From an uncultured Lachnospiraceae bacterium (GTDB taxonomy: Bacteria > Bacillota > Clostridia > Lachnospirales > Lachnospiraceae), in the NCBI GenBank assembly GCA_910586205.1, contig CAJUGD010000003.1:1-19284 (forward strand): a stretch of DNA of 19,284 nt, written 5' to 3'. Positions within the stretch are counted from its first letter, which is position 1; each line of letters opens with the position of its first letter. This document shows, one piece after another, positions 1 through 7,632 of the stretch. Below the pieces are notes generated by a model, which searched no databases, had not been told where the DNA came from, and was given only the letters and a program-made list of their open reading frames with translations. The position numbers were made by a program, and so were the translations under genes.

Positions 1-91
1 GCGCATAACAGAGGAAGATGGAGGCACCAAAACAGAAGAACAGGTGACGGAGACAGCAGACAGGGAAGGAGGTGCTGATGATGAAGCGTAG
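1..91 (+). CDS. C-terminal fragment of an upstream gene (5' end outside window)
   Basis: An open frame runs from the window edge (first full codon at position 2) to a TAG at 89-91. It encodes about 29 residues that are strongly acidic and polar (many Glu, Asp, Thr and Gly), like the cytoplasmic or disordered tail of a larger protein. The stop lies inside the start region of the following GLUG protein, so the two genes would overlap by about 11-14 bp and could be translationally coupled. The fragment is too short to name. The composition and overlap make a real gene end plausible, but chance openness over 90 bp cannot be excluded. Confidence 0.45.
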   Translation, partial: RITEEDGGTKTEEQVTETADREGGADDEA

Positions 92-3000
92 AATCAGAAA
101 GGCAGCATTTTTTATGACTGCAGTTGTTTGGATTACATCCATGCCAGTTTGTCCCATTGATGTGCAGGCAGAAGAAAATGCAGTTGTCATCCGCACAGAG
201 GAAGAATTGCTGGAGTTTGGCAGAGCATGTACTTCCGAGAGCTTTTCTGCGGGAAAAACGGTAAGACTGGAAGCGGATTTGGATCTGAGCGGACAGCCGT
301 TTTATCCGATCCCTGTATTCAGCGGGACATTTGAGGGAAATGGCCATACAATCAGCGGACTTTCGATTGGGCAGACCGGTTCTAATCTAGGGTTGTTCCG
401 CTATCTGGAGGAAGCAGCGGTTGTGGAGAATCTAACGGTTCAGGGAGTGCTGAAGCCAGAAGGCAGCAGAATGAAAATCGGCGGAATTGCGGGAACGAAC
501 AAAGGAATCATTCGGAACTGCACTTTTTTGGGCAGAGGGGAAGCGCTGGAGAACTTAGGAGGAATCGCAGGATTCAATGAGGAAACCGGAGTCATTGAAG
601 GCTGCAGAAATCAGGCGGAACTAACCGGAAATCGGCGTGTTGGAGGAATCGCAGGAGAGAATGCAGGAACAATACAAGATTCTTATAATGAGGGGGAGAT
701 CAATACAACATCAGAGGGAATTGATGAGGACTCTAAGGAAAAAAACAACATTTCCGTAGACAGACAGAGTATTGAGACTACAGTTGTAGTTGAAAAGGTC
801 AATGACATTGGAGGAATTGCAGGCCTTTCTTCAGGCACAGTGCGTCAGTGCGGCAATGAGGGAGCTGTGGGATATGAGCATACGGGCTATAATATCGGCG
901 GAATTGTGGGGCGTCAAAAGGGAATCCTTGCTTTGTGTGACAACAGCGGAGCCGTCATGGGACGAAAAGATGTAGGCGGCATTGCAGGACAGCTTGAACC
1001 TTTTCTTACCATAGAGTACGGGCAGGATACTTTTGATAAAATCAATGACCAGGTTGATCAGATTGGAGATACCACAGATGCCATAACTCAGGAGCTTCGC
1101 AGCACAACGGATGCATCTATCGGAAATCTGGATCGGGTGGATGAGCTGTTAAAGGAGATCCGGGATATTACCCGAGGCAAAAAGGATGTGCGGAAGATCA
1201 AGAGAGAGGAATATGATGAAGAAGCGGGAAAGCAGCTAGATCAGATCGATGAGATCCTGGCTAATATGGAGATTGATTTGGGCAGCCGTTCGGCAGAAGG
1301 GGCAGCAGGTCGGGTGCAGGCAAATGTGAAGCGTGCACGGGAATTGCTGGATAGTCTGAAAAACGATGATTTTATTTATGACGATGATATGGGGATTTCG
1401 GATGAGCTGCAGTATATTTATCAGGTTTTGACAGAGCTGCAGGAATGTGCCGGGGATATTTCAGAGGACACGGAGATCATGATTACGGATGGTGTAGGCG
1501 GTGTGGTGGATGGTGTCCGGGATTTTGAAGATGATATAGAGTCTTTAAGAGTGGCTTCGAAAGATTTTTTGGATTTGACCCGTGAATATAAGGATCAGCT
1601 TTTTGGTGATGTGGATGATTTGGATGAGGATCTGACCGGACAGCTTGATCAGCTTTATAAAGAACTGGATTTTCTGTCAGATAATCTAAAGTCCGGAAAG
1701 GATCAGCTCCGTTTGGAGAAAGATCGGCTGGATACTCAGTTGGATCAGATGCAGGAGATTGTCGTAGAGGGAAAGGAGCGGATTGAATCAGAGCGAAACC
1801 GGGCATCAGATGATAATGCTCCCTTGTTTGAGGATATTTCTGAGAGTGCCACAGAGCTGACCAATGGCATGATTTTAGGCTGTTCGAATCAGGGAAATAT
1901 TTTTTCGGATTTCCAGGCAGGAGGCGTGGTTGGGACCATTGGCGTGGAGCTGGATCTGGATCCGGAGGAGGATATTGAGACTTATGGAGAAGAATCGCTT
2001 TACATGAACCGATATGCCCAGGCGTCTGTACGCGGCTGCCGCAATGAGGGGGATGTAGCGGTAAAGCGTGATTATGCCGGGGGAATTGCCGGAAATGCAA
2101 GGATTGGAGTGCTGGCCTCTAATCAGAATTATGGAGATATCAGCACAGAGGATGGAGACTATGCCGGAGGAATTGCCGGTCTCAGCCAGTCTTTAATCAG
2201 CGGAAGTTACACTATGTGCCAGGTTAGCGGAAACGCTTATACGGGCGGCATTGCAGGACAGGGGAAAAATCTGAAGAACAACTGTGCCATGGCAGACATT
2301 GTTACGGACGGAGGGGAATGGAAAGGAAGCATTGCCGGGAACCGGGATGAGGACGGGGAGATTGCTGAGAACTTTTATGTGGATGACGGATTGGGAGCTG
2401 TGGATGGAGTTACCTTTTTAGGAGAAGCGGAAGGCATATCTTATGATGCACTGCTTTTAAGGGAAGGTTTGCCTTCGGAGTTTAGCAGCCTGACTGTGAC
2501 GTTCTTGGCAGATGATCAGGTGGTGGAGCAGATTGTGTGTCAGTATGGCCAGTCTTTGACAGGGGAAAGTATACCAGAAGTTCCGGAAAAGGAGGGATTT
2601 TTCCATCATTGGGAAGATTCAGATTTGTCGAATATCCGAAAAAATCACAAGATTCATGCTGTATATGTGCCCTGGACTATAACCATTGCGGATTCTGACG
2701 CACCTATGCCGATGATGTTGGCAGAAGCTGCTTTTTACCCGGATACCCAGGTGCTGGTAAAAGAGGCAGAGCAGAAGCCGTCGGTTCCGGCCGGGTATCG
2801 GGAGATAAAGGCATACAGCTATGAAATCCTGGATGCAGAAAACCGCTCTCTGCCGGATGCGGTGAAGCTTCATGTGCTGGCCGGAAAGGCAGACAGCGCC
2901 GGGATTGTGAGAGACGGTGCCGTAGAAGTCTTGGATGTGGTGAAGGACGGGGAGTATTTGATTTTTGAGGCAGGAGTATCAGGAGATATCGTGCTGATGA

Positions 3001-3092
3001 AATCAAAGCCCGGATGGATGATCTTTATGATTTTGGGAGTATTGGCTGTTGGCGCAGCGGCTGTGACAACAGGGAAAATGAAAAAGAAATAG
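81..3092 (+). CDS. Exported GLUG-repeat protein with large helical insert and C-terminal membrane anchor
   Basis: A protein of about 1003 residues, probably exposed on the cell surface; no enzymatic function is visible. It starts with a basic stretch and hydrophobic core ending near an AEE, consistent with a signal peptide. Repeats of the form GGIAG...G.I..C.N.G (Pfam GLUG-like) fill roughly residues 130-305 and resume at about 612-760, implying a beta-solenoid. Between them, residues about 310-600 are highly charged and rich in Asp, Glu, Gln and Leu, and look like coiled coil. Residues about 805-870 resemble an InlB/Flg_new-type bacterial repeat. A hydrophobic segment at about 976-997 followed by Lys residues forms a C-terminal anchor; no LPXTG motif is seen. 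The start is placed at ATG 81 because AAGGAGG at 66-72 gives 8 nt spacing. ATG 78 is equally possible, while GTG 72 would overlap the ribosome binding site. Confidence 0.85.
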   Translation: MKRRIRKAAFFMTAVVWITSMPVCPIDVQAEENAVVIRTEEELLEFGRACTSESFSAGKTVRLEADLDLSGQPFYPIPVFSGTFEGNGHTISGLSIGQTGSNLGLFRYLEEAAVVENLTVQGVLKPEGSRMKIGGIAGTNKGIIRNCTFLGRGEALENLGGIAGFNEETGVIEGCRNQAELTGNRRVGGIAGENAGTIQDSYNEGEINTTSEGIDEDSKEKNNISVDRQSIETTVVVEKVNDIGGIAGLSSGTVRQCGNEGAVGYEHTGYNIGGIVGRQKGILALCDNSGAVMGRKDVGGIAGQLEPFLTIEYGQDTFDKINDQVDQIGDTTDAITQELRSTTDASIGNLDRVDELLKEIRDITRGKKDVRKIKREEYDEEAGKQLDQIDEILANMEIDLGSRSAEGAAGRVQANVKRARELLDSLKNDDFIYDDDMGISDELQYIYQVLTELQECAGDISEDTEIMITDGVGGVVDGVRDFEDDIESLRVASKDFLDLTREYKDQLFGDVDDLDEDLTGQLDQLYKELDFLSDNLKSGKDQLRLEKDRLDTQLDQMQEIVVEGKERIESERNRASDDNAPLFEDISESATELTNGMILGCSNQGNIFSDFQAGGVVGTIGVELDLDPEEDIETYGEESLYMNRYAQASVRGCRNEGDVAVKRDYAGGIAGNARIGVLASNQNYGDISTEDGDYAGGIAGLSQSLISGSYTMCQVSGNAYTGGIAGQGKNLKNNCAMADIVTDGGEWKGSIAGNRDEDGEIAENFYVDDGLGAVDGVTFLGEAEGISYDALLLREGLPSEFSSLTVTFLADDQVVEQIVCQYGQSLTGESIPEVPEKEGFFHHWEDSDLSNIRKNHKIHAVYVPWTITIADSDAPMPMMLAEAAFYPDTQVLVKEAEQKPSVPAGYREIKAYSYEILDAENRSLPDAVKLHVLAGKADSAGIVRDGAVEVLDVVKDGEYLIFEAGVSGDIVLMKSKPGWMIFMILGVLAVGAAAVTTGKMKKK

Positions 3093-3101
3093 GGATTGGA
3101 A

Positions 3102-3153
3102 AATGCCTGATATTTTACACTGTGGTAAGCAGTATAAAATATCAGGCATTATT
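3102..3153. terminator. Bidirectional rho-independent terminator
   Basis: A perfect 16-bp inverted repeat has arms at 3102-3117 (AATGCCTGATATTTTA) and 3135-3150. After a C/A mismatch it continues with 3 more pairs (3119-3121 with 3131-3133) around a 9-nt loop. It begins 9 bp after the GLUG gene stop and ends 3 bp before the stop of the convergent HAD gene. Flanking T-rich sequence on the plus side (ATTATTTTATA) and A-rich sequence on the other side let it serve both converging transcripts. Confidence 0.9.
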
Positions 3154-3804
3154 TTATAAAGTATTGCCTGAGAAAAGATCTTGAAGCTCAGAAAAACTGC
3201 GGAGTGTAAGTTTTTTTTCAGGAACCTGCCCATATCCATAAGAAGCAAAAATAAAGGGAATATGGGCCTTGGAGGCAGAATGAAAGTCCCCGGCAGTATC
3301 GCCTACGTATACAGCATCGGAAATCTGGTTGCGCTCCATTAGTATACGGATATTTTCTGCTTTGTTTTTTCCGGTATTGCCGCAGCATTCGGTGTCCGTG
3401 ATGTAGGGCTCTAAATGGTATTTTTTTAAGAACATTTCAATGTACCCGACACCACAATTACTGACTATGTAAAAACAGTGATGCTCAGACATGGCTTTCA
3501 AGGTATCAGGGACATCCGGGTAAAGCATTATCTCATTTGTTTTTTCTAAGGTGGTATTATTGGAGATACCGCACAGGTTCATCAGCTCATCACGGATAGA
3601 AGGTTCAAATTCAGGGAATAAATCATCAGCGATTTCACGGTCAGATTTTCCAAATTCTTTTCGGATAAGTTCATCCGTAACGATCAGATCAGAACGTCCA
3701 TCGCTGCGCAGCGCCTGGTTATAAGCATCAGCCGAAATTTTTGCTGTGTCCCACAATGTGCCGTCTAAATCAAGAATAATATGTTTGATATTTTTCAGGT
3801 CCAT
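3154..3804 (-). CDS. HAD-superfamily hydrolase (phosphoglycolate phosphatase-like)
   Basis: A 216-residue cytoplasmic phosphatase of the HAD superfamily. Visible motifs are motif I LDLDGTLWD with nucleophile Asp12 and Asp14, motif II IVSNCG, a motif III lysine in the GKNKAENI segment, and motif IV VGDTAGD. A helical cap lies between motifs I and II, as in the Gph/PGMB-like branch. The substrate cannot be read from sequence. The open frame extends 116 codons further upstream, but that extension overlaps the start of gltX antisense and lacks HAD sequence. ATG 3804 has an AAGGAG ribosome binding site about 9-10 nt upstream and a strong promoter just beyond it, so the short start is chosen. The gene is divergent from gltX and convergent with the GLUG gene. 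Confidence 0.9.
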   Translation of the reverse strand: MDLKNIKHIILDLDGTLWDTAKISADAYNQALRSDGRSDLIVTDELIRKEFGKSDREIADDLFPEFEPSIRDELMNLCGISNNTTLEKTNEIMLYPDVPDTLKAMSEHHCFYIVSNCGVGYIEMFLKKYHLEPYITDTECCGNTGKNKAENIRILMERNQISDAVYVGDTAGDFHSASKAHIPFIFASYGYGQVPEKKLTLRSFSELQDLFSGNTL

Positions 3805-3838
3805 GGAAAGATACTCCTTACTCTTTATGATGTTGATT

Positions 3839-3867
3839 ATTATAGTAAATGGAAGGGAATTGGTCAA
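3839..3867 (-). promoter_or_regulatory. Sigma-A promoter of the HAD hydrolase gene
   Basis: Read on the minus strand, TTGACC (3867-3862) and TATAAT (3844-3839) are separated by exactly 17 bp. The predicted start near 3832 gives a leader of about 28 nt containing the AAGGAG ribosome binding site. The match to consensus is close and the placement supports ATG 3804 as the start. Confidence 0.8.
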
Positions 3868-3896
3868 TGGTTTAGAGGCGGATAAAGAAAAAGCAC

Positions 3897-3925
3897 TTCC
3901 TTTTTGGGGAATCCTGTTATATAAT
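3897..3925 (+). promoter_or_regulatory. Candidate promoter for gltX
   Basis: A perfect TATAAT lies at 3920-3925, about 55 bp before the gltX start. The hexamer 17 bp upstream (TTCCTT, 3897-3902) is a poor -35 box. The -10 match and position favour a real promoter, but the call rests on one good hexamer. Confidence 0.5.
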
Positions 3926-3979
3926 CGGGAAAGCACAGGTTTTTGTGAATTTTGAAAAGAAATAAGGAGAGCAGACAAT

Positions 3980-5434
3980 ATGACGAAAATCAGAACAAGA
4001 TATGCGCCAAGTCCTACCGGGCGGATGCATGTGGGAAACTTAAGAACAGCGCTGTATGCATATTTGATTGCCAAGCATGACAGCGGAGATTTTTTGCTGC
4101 GGATTGAGGATACGGACCAGGAGCGTTTTGTGGAAGGGGCAACCGAGATCATTTACCGGACATTAGAAAAGACTGGCCTGATTCATGACGAAGGGCCGGA
4201 TAAGGATGGCGGGGTAGGTCCTTATGTGCAGAGTGAGCGCCATGCAGCAGGAATTTATCTGGAATATGCAAAAAAACTGATTGAAAAGGGAGAGGCTTAT
4301 TACTGCTTCTGCAGCCAGGAGCGGTTAAACTCTTTGAGAACCGTGGTGAATGGTGAGGAGATCATGGCCTATGATAAGCATTGCCTGCATTTGTCTAAGG
4401 AGGAGATAGAGGCAAATCTTGCAGCAGGCATGCCATATGTGATCCGGCAGAATAACCCGCGGGAGGGAAGCACCACGTTTCACGATGATATTTATGGGGA
4501 CATTACGGTTGATAACTCGGAATTAGATGATATGGTGCTGATCAAATCAGACGGATATCCTACTTATAATTTTGCAAATGTAGTGGACGATCACTTGATG
4601 GGAATTACCCATGTGGTTCGAGGGAATGAATATCTTTCTTCCTCGCCTAAGTATAATCGCTTGTACGATGCCTTTGGATGGAAGGTTCCGGTTTACGTCC
4701 ATTGTCCCTTGATTACCAATGAGGAGCACAAAAAGCTGAGTAAGCGGAGCGGACATGCTTCTTATGAGGATTTGATTGAGCAGGGCTTTGTTTCTGAGGC
4801 TGTAGTCAATTATGTGGCCTTGCTGGGCTGGTCTCCAGAGGAGAACAGGGAGATTTATTCTCTTGAGGAGCTGGTACAGGTATTTGATTATCACAATTTA
4901 AGCAAGTCTCCGGCTGTGTTTGATGTGACAAAGTTAAAGTGGATGAACGGAGAATATTTAAAGGCCATGGAATTTGACAGGTTCTATGATATGGCAGAAC
5001 CCTATATCCGGAAAGTTATAAAGAAGGATTTGGACTTGAAAAAGATTGCGGCAATGGTAAAGACCCGGATTGAGGTTTTTCCGGATATTGCCGACCATAT
5101 TGACTTTTTTGAGGAGCTTTTAGAGTATGATGTTTCCATGTACACCCATAAGAAGATGAAATCCACAAGCGAGACATCCTTACAGGTGTTAAAAGATGTA
5201 CTGCCTCTATTGGAAGCACAGGAAGATTTTTCTAATGATGCTTTGTATGAGACCCTTTCCAAGTATGTGGAAGAAAAGGGCGTAAAGACAGGATTTGTTA
5301 TGTGGCCGATCCGCACGGCTGTGTCTGGTAAGCAGATGACCCCCGCAGGAGCTACGGAGATCATGGAAGTTTTAGGAAAGGAAGAGGCGCTGGCCAGGAT
5401 CCGCAAAGGAATGGAAATGCTTAGTAAAAGTTAA
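3980..5434 (+). CDS. gltX: Glutamyl-tRNA synthetase
   Basis: A 484-residue class I aminoacyl-tRNA synthetase that charges tRNA with glutamate in the cytoplasm. The HIGH-type motif is at residues 9-20 (APSPTGRMHVGN), and the KMSKS-type motif is KLSKR at 252-256. A zinc-site pattern Cys109-x-Cys111 ... Cys135-x-His137 matches the spacing of the bacterial GluRS zinc site. Length is normal for the family and the C-terminal anticodon-binding helical part is present. AAGGAGAG at 3964-3971 precedes ATG 3980. Whether the enzyme is discriminating or also charges tRNA-Gln cannot be told here. It converges with the LacI gene, with only 11 bp between the two stop codons. Confidence 0.97.
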   Translation: MTKIRTRYAPSPTGRMHVGNLRTALYAYLIAKHDSGDFLLRIEDTDQERFVEGATEIIYRTLEKTGLIHDEGPDKDGGVGPYVQSERHAAGIYLEYAKKLIEKGEAYYCFCSQERLNSLRTVVNGEEIMAYDKHCLHLSKEEIEANLAAGMPYVIRQNNPREGSTTFHDDIYGDITVDNSELDDMVLIKSDGYPTYNFANVVDDHLMGITHVVRGNEYLSSSPKYNRLYDAFGWKVPVYVHCPLITNEEHKKLSKRSGHASYEDLIEQGFVSEAVVNYVALLGWSPEENREIYSLEELVQVFDYHNLSKSPAVFDVTKLKWMNGEYLKAMEFDRFYDMAEPYIRKVIKKDLDLKKIAAMVKTRIEVFPDIADHIDFFEELLEYDVSMYTHKKMKSTSETSLQVLKDVLPLLEAQEDFSNDALYETLSKYVEEKGVKTGFVMWPIRTAVSGKQMTPAGATEIMEVLGKEEALARIRKGMEMLSKS

Positions 5435-5445
5435 GGCACAAAGAG

Positions 5446-6474
5446 TTACAGTGGGGAGATATTCCGGCAGCTATCCCGTTCAACCAGGTAATGAGGCACA
5501 ATGATCTTGGTAGCCAAAAGGTTAGGGTTCTCAATGTGGTTGATCATTTGGGAAGCTGCCTCAATGCCGAGCTGACAAGAATTAATATCAATGGAGGTCA
5601 GTTGGGGAGAGGTGAGCCGGGCAAAGAGGGAATTGTTAAAGGAAATGATGGAAAGATCCTTTGGAATGGATAAGTCCATCTCAATGCAGGAGCGTTCCAG
5701 GGCCACAGCCAGAATATCATCGCTGACCACAATCGCAGTGGGACGGTCCTGATTCTTTAGGAGACGGTGAATCAAGGCATCTCCGTCCCTGGGGATGGAA
5801 GAAACCTCCACACAATAATCTTCCCTCAGAGGCAGGCTGCGGCGCAAAAGGGCAGTCTGGTAGCCGGACTTGCGGTCAGCGGAGAACATCAGGCTGCTGT
5901 CACTGCCAAGAAAGGCAATTCTGCGGTGGCCTAACTGATACAGATATTCAGTGGCCTCCTGTCCGGCTAAAAGATTGTCATTGTCAATATAAACGGTCTG
6001 GTTGGCATACTGATAAGCTTTTCCAATGAGAACATAGGGAAGCCCTTCATTATATAAATAGTCAATCACCGGATCCTGCTGCTTGGAATATAGGACAATA
6101 AAGCCATCGACCTGGCCGCTGCGGGTCATGGTGCGCATGGCCTGCAGCACTTCCTCATCATCCTTGCCGGTGATAACTGTGTTGATATATTGGCGTTGGT
6201 TGCAGAACTGGCTTACGCCCCGGATAGCTTCCAGATAAAAAGGATTTTCATAGGCATCGCGGGCAGACACAGGCAGGATAATGCCAATGGTCCGGGAGTT
6301 TTGGGAGGCAAGGTTGCTTGCCTGAAAATTAGGCTCATATCCGAGCTGGATCATGGCGCGGCGCACTCTTTCTTTTGTTTCTTCACTGATGGACGGGTTG
6401 TTTTTGCAAGTGCGGGAAACCGTGGACGGGGATACTCCTGCCAGTGCCGCAACGTCTTTGATGGTGACAGACAT
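5446..6474 (-). CDS. LacI-family transcriptional regulator (probable maltose-type regulator)
   Basis: A 342-residue regulator. The N-terminal LacI helix-turn-helix is clear (TIKDVAALAGVSPSTVSR, followed by a hinge helix region with NFQASNLAS near residue 50-60). A periplasmic-binding-protein-like sugar sensor domain fills residues about 60-335. It is the only regulator in the sugar locus and is divergent from it, so a role as a MalR-like repressor of the PTS, phosphatase, malQ and alpha-glucosidase genes is inferred. The ligand is not visible in sequence. ATG 6474 has AGGAGG about 5 nt upstream. Its own promoter overlaps an inverted repeat, which suggests autoregulation. Confidence 0.92.
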   Translation of the reverse strand: MSVTIKDVAALAGVSPSTVSRTCKNNPSISEETKERVRRAMIQLGYEPNFQASNLASQNSRTIGIILPVSARDAYENPFYLEAIRGVSQFCNQRQYINTVITGKDDEEVLQAMRTMTRSGQVDGFIVLYSKQQDPVIDYLYNEGLPYVLIGKAYQYANQTVYIDNDNLLAGQEATEYLYQLGHRRIAFLGSDSSLMFSADRKSGYQTALLRRSLPLREDYCVEVSSIPRDGDALIHRLLKNQDRPTAIVVSDDILAVALERSCIEMDLSIPKDLSIISFNNSLFARLTSPQLTSIDINSCQLGIEAASQMINHIENPNLLATKIIVPHYLVERDSCRNISPL

Positions 6475-6517
6475 GGAAAACCTCCTGGGTGTGGATTATG
6501 CTGGGATACATGGTTTT

Positions 6518-6546
6518 ATTGTAGTGGAAATAAAGGGGGAAGTCAA
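6518..6546 (-). promoter_or_regulatory. Sigma-A promoter of the LacI regulator gene
   Basis: On the minus strand, TTGACT (6546-6541) and TACAAT (6523-6518) have a 17-bp spacer. The predicted start lies about 35-40 nt before the ATG. The -35 box is inside the outer left arm of the inverted repeat at 6540-6571, so a bound LacI-type protein there would block RNA polymerase. Confidence 0.75.
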
Positions 6547-6571
6547 TGTGCAAATAGATTTGCATTGACTT
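6540..6571. promoter_or_regulatory. Operator-like inverted repeat in the lacI/DUF554 divergon
   Basis: The core TGCAAAT-AG-ATTTGCA (6549-6564) is a perfect 7-bp inverted repeat. It is extended outward by AAGTCAA (6540-6546) and TTGACTT (6565-6571), with a 2-nt TG bulge on the left. The total is 14 paired positions. The right outer arm ends 5 bp before the DUF554 ribosome binding site region, and the left arm carries the lacI -35 box. The core resembles the palindrome at 12587-12602. It is likely the regulator's own operator, by inference. Confidence 0.6.
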
Positions 6572-6592
6572 GTACAAAAGGAGGAGATAGAT

Positions 6593-7321
6593 ATGCCGAT
6601 TGGGATTCTTGCGAATGGGCTTGCTATTTTTATCGGAGGGCTGATTGGAATGAAGCTGGGACCGAAATTTAGCGAGCATTTTAAGACAAACTTGAATACT
6701 ACCTTTGGGGCCTGTGCTATGGCAATGGGCATCAGTTCCATTGTGCTGATGAAAAATTTACCGGCAGTGGTTTTAGCGGTGATTTTGGGGACAATCACGG
6801 GATTGGTGATTCATTTGGGGGAGAAGATTTCTGCTGGGGCAATGCTGATGCAAAAGGGAATCGGAAAGCTGACCAATGCCAAGTCAGGGGAGCAGACAGA
6901 GGAATACCAGAGCGTGCTGATTACCTGCATTGTGCTTTTCTGTGCCAGCGGAAGCGGGATATATGGAAGCCTGGTGTCTGGCATGACGGGTGATCACAGC
7001 ATTTTGCTGGCAAAGACGGTTCTGGATTTGCCGACAGCTATGATTTTTTCCTGCACATTGGGTCTGACTACAGCGTTTGTTGCGGTGCCTCAGTGTGTGA
7101 TTTTCCTGTCATTGTTTGGGCTGGCAGGGCTGATCATTCCGTTTTGCAGTGAGGCTATGATTGCAGACTTTAAGGCGTGCGGCGGGATTTTGCTTTTGGC
7201 CACAGGGTTTCGTATGATTAAAGTAAAGGAATTTCCGGTGGCAGAGATGATACCGGCCATGGTTTTTGTGATGCCCATCAGCTATTTTTGGACAGCCTAT
7301 GTGGCGCCGTTTATCGGGTGA
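6593..7321 (+). CDS. DUF554 integral membrane protein (YdfK/YqgA-like)
   Basis: A 242-residue hydrophobic protein with about 6-7 membrane segments. The start (MPIGILANGLAIFIGGLIG), the FGACAMAMGI segment and the later LDLPTAMIFS and GGILLLATGFRM segments are typical of DUF554 proteins; the family has no established transport substrate. AAAGGAGGAG at about 6577-6586 precedes ATG 6593. It is divergent from the LacI gene, shares its operator region and is followed by a hairpin terminator before the PTS gene, so it is probably a separate short transcript. A link to sugar metabolism rests only on position. Confidence 0.88.
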   Translation: MPIGILANGLAIFIGGLIGMKLGPKFSEHFKTNLNTTFGACAMAMGISSIVLMKNLPAVVLAVILGTITGLVIHLGEKISAGAMLMQKGIGKLTNAKSGEQTEEYQSVLITCIVLFCASGSGIYGSLVSGMTGDHSILLAKTVLDLPTAMIFSCTLGLTTAFVAVPQCVIFLSLFGLAGLIIPFCSEAMIADFKACGGILLLATGFRMIKVKEFPVAEMIPAMVFVMPISYFWTAYVAPFIG

Positions 7322-7414
7322 GTTAAAATTTATCAGGTGTATAAGCTTTTAATGAGCATATGATTAGAACCTGCGTGAGTGGGGGCAATGGATTTTTAAA
7401 TGGATAGCAAATGG

Positions 7415-7448
7415 AAAGGCTGGTGCAGCAAAGGGGCACTGGCCTTTT
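7415..7448 (+). terminator. Rho-independent terminator after DUF554
   Basis: The stem AAAGGCTGGTGC (7415-7426) pairs with GCACTGGCCTTT (7436-7447) over 12 bp, including two G-U wobbles, with a 9-nt loop. It is followed by a short T run, then GGCTGTTTT. It lies about 94 bp after the DUF554 stop and upstream of the PTS promoter, separating the two transcripts. Confidence 0.6.
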
Positions 7449-7543
7449 GGCTGTTTTAGAAAATATAGTTTCGGTATTGTGCACAAAAAGCAGAACTGTA
7501 TATTGTGTAAAATAGAGAAATGGAAAAGAAATAGAAAATGCGG

Positions 7544-7572
7544 TTGCATATTATGTGCAAACGATATATATT
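7544..7572 (+). promoter_or_regulatory. Candidate promoter of the PTS/mal operon
   Basis: TTGCAT (7544-7549) and TATATT (7567-7572) are 17 bp apart. The predicted start near 7579 falls inside the palindrome at 7571-7594 and leaves a leader of about 54 nt before ATG 7633. Half-site sequences resembling the flanking operators overlap the -35 box and spacer. Confidence 0.6.
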
Positions 7573-7594
7573 TAATGCAAGCGGTTGCGTTAAA
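7571..7594. promoter_or_regulatory. LacI/CcpA-type operator over the PTS promoter
   Basis: The 12-bp half TTTAATGCAAGC (7571-7582) and the right half GGTTGCGTTAAA (7583-7594) form a 24-bp palindrome with only two mismatched pairs. The centre GCAAGC/GGTTGC fits the general LacI-family pattern with a central CG. It begins at the last bases of the -10 box and covers the predicted transcription start, a classic repression position. It could be bound by the adjacent LacI protein, by CcpA, or by both. Confidence 0.65.
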
Positions 7595-7632
7595 TAGCGC
7601 AAAAAAATACAATCAAGATAGGAGGATGGGTT

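Larger units (their letters stand above)
7322..7632. other. Regulatory intergenic region between DUF554 and the PTS gene
   Basis: These 311 bp hold no convincing gene. They contain a terminator-like hairpin (7415-7448), a perfect 10-bp palindrome TTGTGCACAA (7477-7486), a candidate promoter (7544-7572), a pair of TGCAARCG half-sites 20 bp apart (7556-7563 and 7576-7583), and a near-perfect palindrome at 7571-7594. The first 90 bp show nothing I recognise. Confidence 0.7.

Noticed and set aside
1483..2100. 205-codon open frame antisense to the GLUG gene
   Set aside because: Rich in Pro, His and Ser with no recognisable motif, and it lies fully inside a well-supported gene; a shadow of codon bias.
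3805..4152. N-terminal extension of the HAD hydrolase frame
   Set aside because: It overlaps the gltX start antisense, lacks HAD sequence and lies upstream of a strong promoter and ribosome binding site for ATG 3804.
6190..6672. 160-codon plus-strand frame across the lacI gene start
   Set aside because: Antisense to the LacI helix-turn-helix and overlapping DUF554; no ribosome binding site and no domain.
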